From Actinomycetes bacterium (GTDB taxonomy: Bacteria > Actinomycetota > Acidimicrobiia > Acidimicrobiales > Acidimicrobiaceae): a stretch of DNA of 16,745 nt. A program made the position numbers and the translations under genes. Below, piece after piece: positions 1 through 7,518 of the stretch. The number at the start of each line of letters is the position of its first letter. Position 1 is the stretch's first letter. The notes under the pieces are model-generated. The model was not told the DNA's origin. It made no database searches and worked only from the letters and a program-made list of their open reading frames with translations. The stretch covers positions 1 through 16,745 of the forward strand of contig JAKBSX010000010.1 in assembly GCA_021844725.1 (NCBI GenBank). Reading direction: 5' to 3'.

Positions 1-2745
1 GAAGGCAAGAAGGTCCGACGACTTGCCGAAATAGTTCCACTAATAAATGAATTTGAGCCACAGATGCAGGGTTTATCCGATGCGGAGCTTCAGGCCAAAA
101 CCGATGAGTTTAGGTCAAGGCTTGCCGATGGTGAGACTCTGGACGATCTACTGGTTGAGGCATTTGCTGTAGTTCGCGAGGCTGCAGTGAGGGTCATTGG
201 CCAGAGACATTATGACGTCCAGCTCATGGGTGGGATGGCTCTGCATTTTGGCTGGATTGCCGAGATGAAGACCGGTGAAGGTAAGACGCTGGTCTCAACT
301 TTGCCGTCATATCTAAACGCGCTGAGTGGCAACGGGGTACATATAGTTACCGTAAATGACTACCTAGCCCAGCGTGATGCTGTAAATATGGGTCGAATCT
401 ACAGTTTCCTTGGCCTCAAGACCGGGCTTATTTTGCCGACCATGGAGGCATGGTGGTTGCGCCAGGAAGCCTACAATGCCGATATAACCTATGGCACCAA
501 CACTGAGTTTGGGTTTGATTACCTCAGGGATAATATGGCCCGATCTCTTGGAGAAATGGTCCAACGAGGGCATCACTTTGCAATCGTCGACGAGGTCGAC
601 TCAATTCTTATTGACGAAGCCAGAACTCCTCTGATAATTTCAGGTCCCTCAGATCAGTCCGCTCAACTTTATTACCAGTTTGCTTCGATAGTGAGGACCC
701 TGGCTCCTGAGGTCGACTACGAAGTTGACGAGGAGAAAAAGACCGTTATACCTACTGAAGAAGGTATAGAAAAAGTAGAAAAGCAGCTGGGTCTCGACAA
801 CTTGTACGATTTGGGGTCCGTTAGCCTTCTCCACCAGCTCAATCAAGCCCTAAGGGCCAAGGAACTCTACAAGCGGGATAAAGATTACATCGTCGACAAG
901 GGTGATGTTAAAATTGTAGATGAGTTCACTGGAAGAATTCTCGAGGGCCGGAGATGGTCGGAAGGTCTTCACCAGGCAGTGGAAGCCAAGGAGCGGGTGA
1001 GGATCAAAGAGGAGAACCACACCTGGGCAACGGTTACGTTGCAGAACTACTTCCGGATGTATGAAAAGCTTTCCGGCATGACAGGTACCGCCGAGACGGA
1101 GTCTGCTGAATTTGCAAGTACCTATAATCTCCCAGTGGTTCCGATTCCAACCAATAAAGAGATGATCCGCAAAAACTATCCAGATGTAATTTACAAATCT
1201 GAGATGGCTAAGTTCAAAGCGGCAATTGATGACATAGAGCAGCGCAACATTAAAGGGCAACCGATTTTGGTTGGTACCGCTTCAGTGGCAAAGTCTGAAG
1301 TGCTATCGCAGATGTTGACTCAAAGGGGAATTGAACATACTGTACTGAATGCCAAACAGCATTTCCGTGAGGCTGAAATTGTTGTCCAGGCTGGTCGACT
1401 CGGCGCAGTCACGGTTGCAACCAATATGGCTGGCCGTGGAGTCGATATTCTCCTTGGTGGTAATCCGGAAGGTTTGGCAGTTCAAGAGCTGAAGGCCCAA
1501 GGCATTGATCCCGATGATCCGGAAAATTCCCAAAAGTATTTGGAGGTCCTCGAGAAATTCGAGAAGCAGTGTAAAGAAGAGGGCGACAAGGTAAGAGAAC
1601 TGGGTGGACTTTACGTTCTGGGTTCAGAACGCCATGAGAGCCGGAGAATCGATAATCAGCTTCGTGGTCGGTCGGGGCGTCAGGGAGATCCCGGCGAGAG
1701 CAGATTTTATCTCTCTCTTGAAGATGAGTTAATGAGACTGTTTGCCACCGGGGCGGTTTCATACATCCTTGAGCGCACCTTTATGGATGAAACTCCTATC
1801 GAACACAAAATGGTTTCGAAGGCAATTGAGCGGGCGCAATCCACCGTAGAGGCCAAAAATGCTGAAATACGTAAGGAAGTTCTAAAGTATGACGAGGTCC
1901 TGGACGCCCAGCGGAAGGTGATCTACAGACTGCGCAGATCGGTGCTTGAAGGTGAGGACCTCCGCGAAAGAACGGTATCCATTATTGACAAGACCTTGGA
2001 CCAATTAATCGAAAAGCATCTTGTCTCAGAATTCCAGGAGCAATGGGATCTCGGTTCCCTGCTTGTTGATCTTAGTCAGTATTATCCAACAACATTCACC
2101 GTGGATGAATTGGCGGAAGCAATTTCCAGGGAACAGGTATACGAGACTTTACGCCAAGAGATAATGGCTATTTACGAAAAAAGAGAACAGGAAATACCTG
2201 GAGGCATTGAAGTAGCCCGTTCTCTGGAGCGGGACGTGATGTTGGCGGTAATCGATCAACGTTGGCGAGAGCATCTCAGTGAGATGGATTCGCTCAGGGA
2301 AGGGATTAACCTTCGCGCAATGGGCCAACAGGATCCACTGGTTGCATGGCAGCGTGAAGGATTTGCCATGTTTTCACAACTGGTTGAGCTGATCGACGAT
2401 GATTATCTCAAATATCTTTTCCATGTTGAACTGGTCCAGGAAGAAGCTCCAGCCGCTGATTTGTCTCGGGCTAGCTATTTTGGTCAGAATGATCCGGTTG
2501 TTGGCCTTACCTTGGTTGGCTCAGAAAATGCTATGGAGTCTCAATTGCCAACTTCAGAAGAGGTTGAGACACGGGCTGCTTCTATTCAGAGATCAGGATC
2601 AGTTGAAGCGGCATTGGGGGCCGACGGAGAAGCAACTATTCTCCCATTTAAGAAGTCCAGCAATGAGAAGGTGGGGAGAAACGAGCCATGTTGGTGTGGG
2701 TCAGGGCAGAAATTTAAGAATTGTCATGGCAAAAGAGATGGCTAG
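1..2745 (+). CDS. secA: Preprotein translocase ATPase SecA (5' end cut by window)
   Basis: SecA is the cytosolic/peripheral ATPase that pushes unfolded preproteins through the SecYEG channel. The reading frame is open from base 1, and the first residues (EGKKVRRLAEIVPLINEFEP) match the SecA N-terminal helix. The first Met in frame, at 64, is therefore internal and the true start lies before the window, probably only about 15-20 codons away. Visible motifs are Walker A GEGKT (274-288), the DEVD-type Walker B near 586-600 followed by SILIDEARTPLIISGP, TNMAGRGVDILLGGN in the second nucleotide-binding fold, and SERHESRRIDNQLRGRSGRQGDPG. The C-terminal zinc-binding tail has the pattern CxC-x8-CH (about 2689-2727), which in other SecA proteins contacts SecB or lipid/ribosome. 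About 914 residues are visible, normal for a full SecA1. The gene is followed by prfB after 38 bp on the same strand, as in many actinobacteria. Confidence 0.97.
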   Translation, partial: EGKKVRRLAEIVPLINEFEPQMQGLSDAELQAKTDEFRSRLADGETLDDLLVEAFAVVREAAVRVIGQRHYDVQLMGGMALHFGWIAEMKTGEGKTLVSTLPSYLNALSGNGVHIVTVNDYLAQRDAVNMGRIYSFLGLKTGLILPTMEAWWLRQEAYNADITYGTNTEFGFDYLRDNMARSLGEMVQRGHHFAIVDEVDSILIDEARTPLIISGPSDQSAQLYYQFASIVRTLAPEVDYEVDEEKKTVIPTEEGIEKVEKQLGLDNLYDLGSVSLLHQLNQALRAKELYKRDKDYIVDKGDVKIVDEFTGRILEGRRWSEGLHQAVEAKERVRIKEENHTWATVTLQNYFRMYEKLSGMTGTAETESAEFASTYNLPVVPIPTNKEMIRKNYPDVIYKSEMAKFKAAIDDIEQRNIKGQPILVGTASVAKSEVLSQMLTQRGIEHTVLNAKQHFREAEIVVQAGRLGAVTVATNMAGRGVDILLGGNPEGLAVQELKAQGIDPDDPENSQKYLEVLEKFEKQCKEEGDKVRELGGLYVLGSERHESRRIDNQLRGRSGRQGDPGESRFYLSLEDELMRLFATGAVSYILERTFMDETPIEHKMVSKAIERAQSTVEAKNAEIRKEVLKYDEVLDAQRKVIYRLRRSVLEGEDLRERTVSIIDKTLDQLIEKHLVSEFQEQWDLGSLLVDLSQYYPTTFTVDELAEAISREQVYETLRQEIMAIYEKREQEIPGGIEVARSLERDVMLAVIDQRWREHLSEMDSLREGINLRAMGQQDPLVAWQREGFAMFSQLVELIDDDYLKYLFHVELVQEEAPAADLSRASYFGQNDPVVGLTLVGSENAMESQLPTSEEVETRAASIQRSGSVEAALGADGEATILPFKKSSNEKVGRNEPCWCGSGQKFKNCHGKRDG

Positions 2746-2783
2746 TCGTAAGCTTGTAGTTTAGTTTAGGTCTGGGACACGTT

Positions 2784-3899
2784 TTGAAGTCATTTGATGA
2801 TGTTATTGCCTCGCTGCTAAAGCGTTTAGAAGATGCAAAGATGGTGCTTAAATTTGATTCTTTGTCATCGAAGAAGATGGTTTTAGAGAAGCAGGTTAGC
2901 GACGCTAATCTGTGGGATGATCCCGATACCGCTCGAAAAGTGACTGCAGAATATTCAGCTGTAGCTGACGATATCAACTTAATCGAGTCACTTAGCTCTG
3001 ACTTAGAGGATGTTATAACACTCTATGAGTTAGGCAAAGAAGAGTCCGATGATAGCTTCGAGACCGAGATAGATGAAGCCATAGGTAAGCTCTCAGGAGA
3101 GTTTGATGCTCTAGAGCTAAGGCTCATGTTTTCTGGCGAACACGATGCTAAGGATGCGGTATGTGAGATTCACGCTGGTGTCGGAGGAACCGATGCCCAA
3201 GACTGGGCAGAGATGATGCTTCGAATGTACCTTAGATGGGCTGAACGTAAAGGGTTCACAGTGGAGATCGATGAGGTTTCTCCCGGCCAAGAGGCTGGAA
3301 TACTATCTGCGACTATGATAGTCCGGGGCCGGTTTGCATACGGTCTGCTGCGTGCGGAAAAAGGTGTCCACCGATTGGTACGGATATCTCCGTTTGGTGC
3401 AGCCGGGAAACGTCAGACCAGCTTCTCGTCATTTGATGCGGTGCCTTATATGGATGATATGAGTGGTGAAATTACCATAGACGATAAAGATATCAGAGTC
3501 GATACATATAGATCTTCTGGTGCTGGAGGCCAGCATGTGAATGTGACGGATTCTGCGGTTAGAATTACACATCTGCCTAGCGGAATTGTTGTAACTTGTC
3601 AAAATGAGCGGAGTCAGCTACAGAACAAGGCGAAAGCGATGCAAATTCTTGCGGCTAAATTAGTGGAGTTACAGCGGCAACAGCGCCGCGCCGAAATTGA
3701 TGCAATCGCCGGCCCTCAATCTGAAGTAGGGTGGGGAAATCAAATTCGCTCATATGTATTGGCCCCATATCAACTCGTCAAGGATCTGCGCACTGGTGCT
3801 GAGACGGGTAATGTTGAATCTGTCTTAGATGGAGATTTAGACCCGTTTATGGAATCTTATCTGCGATGGGAAAGATCGAAAGTATTGCACTCGAATTAA
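2784..3899 (+). CDS. prfB: Peptide chain release factor 2
   Basis: Class I release factor that reads UGA and UAA and triggers peptidyl-tRNA hydrolysis on the ribosome. The protein has the RF2 tripeptide SPF (in HRLVRISPFGAAGKRQTSFSS) and the catalytic GGQ (in SSGAGGQHVNVTDSAVRIT), with the usual coiled-coil N-terminal domain and the terminal VGWGNQIRSYVLAPYQLVKDLRTGAETGN block. At 371 residues it matches the family length. The start is TTG at 2784 with only a weak GGGA element upstream; the next ATG (2841) would cut into the conserved N-terminal domain, so TTG is preferred. Unlike E. coli prfB, the region around codons 20-26 reads straight through (LKFDSL), with no in-frame UGA and no +1 frameshift site. 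It lies between secA and ftsE, the common actinobacterial order. Confidence 0.95.
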   Translation: MKSFDDVIASLLKRLEDAKMVLKFDSLSSKKMVLEKQVSDANLWDDPDTARKVTAEYSAVADDINLIESLSSDLEDVITLYELGKEESDDSFETEIDEAIGKLSGEFDALELRLMFSGEHDAKDAVCEIHAGVGGTDAQDWAEMMLRMYLRWAERKGFTVEIDEVSPGQEAGILSATMIVRGRFAYGLLRAEKGVHRLVRISPFGAAGKRQTSFSSFDAVPYMDDMSGEITIDDKDIRVDTYRSSGAGGQHVNVTDSAVRITHLPSGIVVTCQNERSQLQNKAKAMQILAAKLVELQRQQRRAEIDAIAGPQSEVGWGNQIRSYVLAPYQLVKDLRTGAETGNVESVLDGDLDPFMESYLRWERSKVLHSN

Positions 3900-3953
3900 T
3901 TAGCGAGTAACGGCCGACCAGAGAAAGTCGTGTATTTTGATGCGATCTAAATC

Positions 3954-3960
3954 GGAGGAG
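3954..3960 (+). promoter_or_regulatory. Shine-Dalgarno that decides the ftsE start
   Basis: GGAGGAG at this position is a near-perfect ribosome binding site. The TTG at 3962 would leave only one base of spacing, while GTG at 3968 has seven. The site therefore argues for GTG 3968 as the real ftsE start, giving the usual FtsE N-terminus [11 protein letters not shown]. Confidence 0.85.
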
Positions 3961-3967
3961 TTTGGTA

Positions 3968-4654
3968 GTGATCAGATTAGACAAGGTGTCAAAAAGCTAC
4001 AAGGATGATCTTTACGCGCTGATTGACTGCTCTTTTGAAATTAACAGAGGCGAATTTGTCTTTATAGTCGGGTCTTCAGGTTCTGGAAAATCAACATTAC
4101 TTAGGCTTCTTTTGAGGGAAGAGCGTCCTGACACAGGTGAGATTTGGGTTGCCGGGAAAGAGCTTTCTTCAATGCAGAAATGGAAGGTGCCATTTTTCCG
4201 ACGGAATATCGGTGCAATTTTTCAGGATTTTAGACTGCTTCCCAATAAATCGGTTTTTGACAACGTTGGTTTTGCTCTCGAGGTAATCGGTAAGTCGAAA
4301 CGCTATATTTCAGTCCAAGTACCTCAGATGCTTGAGCTGGTGGGTCTGCATGACAAGCAGGATAGATTACCAAGCGAGCTGTCCGGTGGTGAGCAGCAAA
4401 GGGTAGCGATAGCCAGGGCATTCATAAACAGGCCACTCATTCTATTGGCTGATGAACCGACAGGTAATCTTGATCCTGACAACTCGTGGAGCGTAATGGG
4501 TCTTTTGGAACGAATCAACAGGACCGGGACCACCGTTTTAATGGCAACTCACGATGTGGGAATCGTTGATTCTATGAGACGCAGAGTCATCGAGCTGGAT
4601 CACGGCCAGATTAAGCGAGATCAAATTCGTGGAGTTTACGGGATGGGACAGTAA
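3968..4654 (+). CDS. ftsE: Cell-division ABC transporter ATP-binding protein FtsE
   Basis: Cytoplasmic ATPase that pairs with the membrane protein FtsX. In bacteria the FtsEX complex does not transport but uses ATP to switch on peptidoglycan hydrolases at the septum (RipC in mycobacteria, EnvC-amidases in E. coli). The start chosen is GTG 3968, giving 228 residues. All ABC motifs are intact: Walker [11 protein letters not shown]-loop [17 protein letters not shown], signature [15 protein letters not shown], Walker [13 protein letters not shown] and the H-loop MATHD. Length is normal for FtsE. ftsX begins 26 bp downstream, so the two are almost certainly co-transcribed. The 68 bp gap after prfB shows no terminator-like hairpin that I can see. 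Confidence 0.95.
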   Translation: MIRLDKVSKSYKDDLYALIDCSFEINRGEFVFIVGSSGSGKSTLLRLLLREERPDTGEIWVAGKELSSMQKWKVPFFRRNIGAIFQDFRLLPNKSVFDNVGFALEVIGKSKRYISVQVPQMLELVGLHDKQDRLPSELSGGEQQRVAIARAFINRPLILLADEPTGNLDPDNSWSVMGLLERINRTGTTVLMATHDVGIVDSMRRRVIELDHGQIKRDQIRGVYGMGQ

Positions 4655-4670
4655 TTGCGGGTCTGCCTCA

Positions 4671-4675
4671 AGGAG
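4671..4675 (+). promoter_or_regulatory. Shine-Dalgarno for ftsX
   Basis: AGGAG five bases before ATG 4681. A GTG at 4675 overlaps this element and cannot use it, so ATG 4681 is the supported ftsX start. Confidence 0.75.
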
Positions 4676-4680
4676 TGTTT

Positions 4681-5568
4681 ATGGCAATTTCATTAGAGTA
4701 CGTAGTAAAAGAGACTTCAGGAAATTTATGGCGAAACCGTCTGATGAGCCTGGCTGCAATTCTTACGATATCAGTTTCTCTGGCACTTGCCGGAGCTGCG
4801 TTACTTCTTAAGCAGGGTGTCTCGGTTGCGACGTCGCAGTGGAAGGGCGGTGTGCAGTTACTTATATTTATGCAGCCCAATGCCACGACTGCGCAAACGG
4901 GTGCGATTTCCAAGCAGTTGAATGCGCTTCCTGAGATAAAGAGCTTCACCTATGTGAATCAGGCTCAGTCCTATCAGGAATTTAAGCGCTTGATGGCCAA
5001 CTCTCCAGATTTGCTTCACAGCGTTACTGAGTCACAGATACCTCCTTCTTTCAGGGTCGTGCTCAAGAACCCCAACGATGCTCCGTCGGTAGGCTCATTG
5101 TTCCAGCAACAGGTGGGGGTACGGAATGTCAATTTTAATCGGAGCGCCATAAATACAATGTTGCGGGTGACCTCCATTATGCAGTTGGTGATAGTTGCTC
5201 TGGCGGTGATCCTGCTCATATCAGCTGCCGTGCTTATACTTAATGTGATCAGAGTCGCTATCTTCTCTAGACGTAGAGAGGTGGCCGTGATGAAGCTAGT
5301 AGGTGCCACCAACTGGTTTATTCGGGTTCCATTCATGTTGGAAGGTTTGGCACAGGGACTCATTGGCGCCTTGGTAGCTGCTCTGGCTGTCATTGGGATT
5401 CAAACTCTTTTTCACTACGCTGTCTCCCATTTTCAGATAAGCATTCTTTCGAATTTTTTGGTTTCATCCCATGATGTATTAATGACTGAGCTGGTTGTGG
5501 TGCTGATGGGGATTTTAGTTGGCACTGGCGGTTCGGCACTTGCGGTGAGGCGCTATTTGGAGGTATAG
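4681..5568 (+). CDS. ftsX: Cell-division protein FtsX (permease-like)
   Basis: Membrane partner of FtsE; together they regulate cell-wall hydrolases during division. The ATG at 4681 gives 295 residues, the usual FtsX size. The topology fits the family: a short cytoplasmic N-terminus (ISLEYVVKETSGNLWRNRLMSL), TM1 at about 21-43, a large extracellular domain at about 44-165 that would contact the hydrolase or its adaptor, then TM2 (168-194), TM3 (217-245) and TM4 (267-288). The conserved post-TM2 loop RRREVAVMKLVGATNWFIRVPFMLEG is the FtsX/MacB-type signature. The gene closes the secA-prfB-ftsEX run; the next gene is convergent. No smpB follows within the window. Confidence 0.94.
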   Translation: MAISLEYVVKETSGNLWRNRLMSLAAILTISVSLALAGAALLLKQGVSVATSQWKGGVQLLIFMQPNATTAQTGAISKQLNALPEIKSFTYVNQAQSYQEFKRLMANSPDLLHSVTESQIPPSFRVVLKNPNDAPSVGSLFQQQVGVRNVNFNRSAINTMLRVTSIMQLVIVALAVILLISAAVLILNVIRVAIFSRRREVAVMKLVGATNWFIRVPFMLEGLAQGLIGALVAALAVIGIQTLFHYAVSHFQISILSNFLVSSHDVLMTELVVVLMGILVGTGGSALAVRRYLEV

Positions 5569-5882
5569 CGGGAATCAGGAGTTGCGCTCTGTATACACTC
5601 CAGGCCGTCAAGCTCTGGCTTAGCGATGAGATATAAGTCGACGGAATGTTTTAGTCGCAGTATGGATCTATGTGATTGATTAACGGGACATCTATAATGT
5701 CGAGTTATATCCCTCCGACCAGATTGTTTTTAACTTAGCAGACTCCAATGATTAGATACGAGTTTGTTTTACAAGCTGGGGGAAATCGAAATTTTTATCT
5801 AAGCTGCCTCGGAGCTCATTACCGAAGATAGCTAAATTTGCGTTTTAAGCTAGTTCGGTAATGAACGAATCCTCGGGACAAC
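5569..5882. other. Intergenic gap between convergent ftsX and the BNR-repeat gene
   Basis: This 314 bp holds no open reading frame with a recognisable product. It contains a short inverted repeat GACAT/ATGTC around a TATAAT hexamer (5687-5701) that lacks a -35 at the right distance, and near its right end a long hairpin described separately. The smpB and ssrA genes that often follow ftsX were looked for and not seen. Confidence 0.6.
5817..5863. terminator. Strong inverted repeat between convergent genes, probable bidirectional terminator
   Basis: CATTACCGAA (5817-5826) and TTCGGTAATG (5854-5863) are perfect reverse complements. After a small internal loop, TAGCTAAA (5829-5836) pairs with TTTAAGCTA (5844-5852) with one bulge, so the hairpin has about 17-18 pairs around a short loop. 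It lies 20 bp past the stop of the minus-strand BNR gene and downstream of ftsX, the expected place for a shared terminator. No clear U-tract follows on either strand, so intrinsic termination is not certain. Confidence 0.55.
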
Positions 5883-7151
5883 TCAAAATGTTATTGTCTG
5901 CCAGGTTTGGCCCCCGTTATGGGTCATCAGGAATTCTGAGGTTTGTACGCCAGCTTTGGATGCATTCCCCTCGACGGTAAACCCTTGAGTGGTGGTTGTA
6001 AATCCAAGGTCATGGAACGGCGCACCACCGAATGCTGGATTTTGGATAATGGTTTGCCAGCTTTGTCCACCGTTTGTTGTCAAGTAGAGAAAGGTGGCAC
6101 CGGAAGCTGCTGTCACAGCAATCGTTTCCCCATTTGGCGAGGCGATTCCTGTCAGGACCCCACTGATTGGCGGATCTGACGGTACAGGTGTGAAAGTCGA
6201 AAGGTTCGTTGATTTGACGACAGTCTTTTGTTGACTACCGGCTCCTGCATCCCCTCCACATCCGAGCACAATTTGTGGAGCCGATGATCCTGCTGCTGGC
6301 GTCGAAAGCGCAGCCACAGGATTAGTGGGAACGCCGCTGCTGCAGTTGGTAGTTATGTGAGTCCAGCTCGATTGCCCGCTGCCTTCAAAGTAAAAATCAC
6401 CCTTGCGGTCATTAACTGATATGAGTGTTCCATATGGGTTAGTAGTTAGTTTTGCCGGAGCTCCCGCTGGGAAAGAGGGTGAACTCTGCAGCGAAAAGTT
6501 GTCTTGACTGGCGGGTGAGGTGAACAGATAGTCGGCTCCCGGAACGGCGGTGTCTGGATTTCCGGCAATGAGAAATGTTGATGTCGCATTTGTTTCAAGC
6601 GACATCACGCCATACGAGCTTGGGACTCCGGGAAGCGTGACTTTATGCCAGGTTGCTCCACCGTCGTGAGTCGTGAAGAGATTGGGTCCGAAGACGTATC
6701 CATCAAGAATATTTACAAATCGAATTTTTGATACGGCACTCGAATCGGTGGTGATAAGGGGCCCTTGGGCTAAAGGAACAGAAGGAGCAGGTATTTGAAG
6801 CCACGTTTTGCCCCCATTTTCGGTTCTAGCAATAGTGGTGCAGGATCCTGTGGAACAGGATGAAATCCCAAGAACAAAACCGACACTGGTGGAAACAAAT
6901 GATGCAGATTCTGGTTCGAATCCAGATGGTAAAGGAGTTCCTGCTGGCGCCTGAATTGCTGAAGTGGTTGTAGTAGATGAGGTTGTGGTGCTGCTTGAGC
7001 TTGAGCTTGAGCTGGAGGTCGCTTGTGTGGTCGAGGTCGTTGTAGCCGTAGCAGATTTGTGTGATGAGCTAAGGTTGAAGCCAATCAGAGCTGCGGCAAT
7101 AACTATAACGGCTATTGCCGATGTTAAAATGATCTTGTTCTGTCTAGTCAT
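5883..7151 (-). CDS. Exported or membrane-anchored BNR/Ycf48-like beta-propeller protein
   Basis: Function unknown. The 422-residue protein starts with basic residues and one hydrophobic helix (about 7-26, IILTSAIAVIVIAAALIGF), either an uncleaved anchor or a signal sequence without an obvious cleavage or lipobox site. A Ser/Thr-rich low-complexity stalk follows (about 28-65, including an eight-Ser run), of a kind often O-glycosylated in surface proteins. The rest is a predicted beta-propeller with BNR/Asp-box-like repeats: TENGGKTW (110-117), THDGGATW (161-168), TTNGGQSW (358-365) and THNGGQTW (410-417). This resembles sialidase-like and Ycf48/HCF136-type folds, but no sialidase catalytic set is evident, so no enzyme activity is claimed. 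Cys99 and Cys104 could form a disulfide outside the cell. The start is supported by GGAGGA in the complement of 7156-7161, five bases upstream. It is a single-gene unit, convergent with ftsX and divergent from tal-pgi. Confidence 0.75.
   Translation of the reverse strand: MTRQNKIILTSAIAVIVIAAALIGFNLSSSHKSATATTTSTTQATSSSSSSSSSTTTSSTTTTSAIQAPAGTPLPSGFEPESASFVSTSVGFVLGISSCSTGSCTTIARTENGGKTWLQIPAPSVPLAQGPLITTDSSAVSKIRFVNILDGYVFGPNLFTTHDGGATWHKVTLPGVPSSYGVMSLETNATSTFLIAGNPDTAVPGADYLFTSPASQDNFSLQSSPSFPAGAPAKLTTNPYGTLISVNDRKGDFYFEGSGQSSWTHITTNCSSGVPTNPVAALSTPAAGSSAPQIVLGCGGDAGAGSQQKTVVKSTNLSTFTPVPSDPPISGVLTGIASPNGETIAVTAASGATFLYLTTNGGQSWQTIIQNPAFGGAPFHDLGFTTTTQGFTVEGNASKAGVQTSEFLMTHNGGQTWQTITF
6993..7016 (-). 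repeat. Hexanucleotide tandem repeat encoding the Ser run
   Basis: On the plus strand GCTTGA occurs three times followed by GCTGGA. On the coding (minus) strand this reads as alternating TCA/TCC and AGC codons, giving eight serines in the stalk of the BNR protein. In-frame gain or loss of units would change stalk length by two residues without a frameshift. Confidence 0.8.
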
Positions 7152-7518
7152 CAGATCCTCCAGATTTGTAATGCCTTACCTTATGCCTTTTTACACACGC
7201 TATCGTCTACTGGCGATCCCACTTCCGTGGTTTCAAAAGAGAATAATGCTTTGATACCAATATTGTTTTAACTATCTGCCAGTTTATGCAAATTTACTGA
7301 GACGTTCACTGAGTGCATTTATTAGTTTGCAGCTTTGGTCGTGATGAAAGTTTGAATATTATTGCCTACAGCTTGCAATTGGCATTTGTGGTGTCTGGCA
7401 AAGACCTGATGAGAACCCATTAAACCGTAGCTGCCTCTCACCGATCGAGCTATTTGGGCTATTCTGTAACTGGTTACTCTTTTCGAAATTCGAATTTTTG
7501 GCACCACGAAACGCCTAG
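7152..7518. promoter_or_regulatory. Divergent intergenic region (BNR gene / tal-pgi) with palindromes
   Basis: This 367 bp must carry promoters for both divergent genes. I see no convincing -35/-10 pair. Towards the tal-pgi side are two short perfect palindromes: GTAAC-TG-GTTAC (7466-7477) and AAATTCGAATTT (7486-7497), the latter part of TTCGAA-A-TTCGAA (7482-7494). They are 42-53 bp and 22-33 bp before ATG 7519 and could be operator sites. A spaced direct repeat ACTGAG-N6-ACTGAG (7296-7313) lies mid-region. The small antisense reading frame at 7322-7507 has no supporting features. Confidence 0.4.

Noticed and set aside
850..1260. Minus-strand open frame of 136 codons inside secA.
   Set aside because: Fully antisense to conserved SecA sequence, no ribosome site; a shadow frame.
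2399..2764. Plus-strand 121-codon frame overlapping the secA 3' end.
   Set aside because: Out of frame with the conserved SecA C-terminus and zinc motif; no independent evidence.
5693..5698. TATAAT hexamer that could be a -10 box.
   Set aside because: No -35 hexamer at 16-18 bp and no extended -10 TG; no gene follows on that strand before the convergent gene.
6910..6926. Perfect tRNA T-arm look-alike (TCTGG-TTCGAAT-CCAGA) on the plus strand.
   Set aside because: It lies inside the BNR gene coding for GFEPES. No D-arm, anticodon arm, acceptor stem or CCA could be fitted around it.
7296..7313. Spaced direct repeat ACTGAG-N6-ACTGAG in the divergent intergenic region.
   Set aside because: Too short to separate from chance; mentioned in the intergenic entry but not claimed as a binding site.
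7322..7507. Minus-strand 61-codon frame in the divergent intergenic region.
   Set aside because: No Shine-Dalgarno and no recognisable protein; it overlaps the palindromes near the tal-pgi start.
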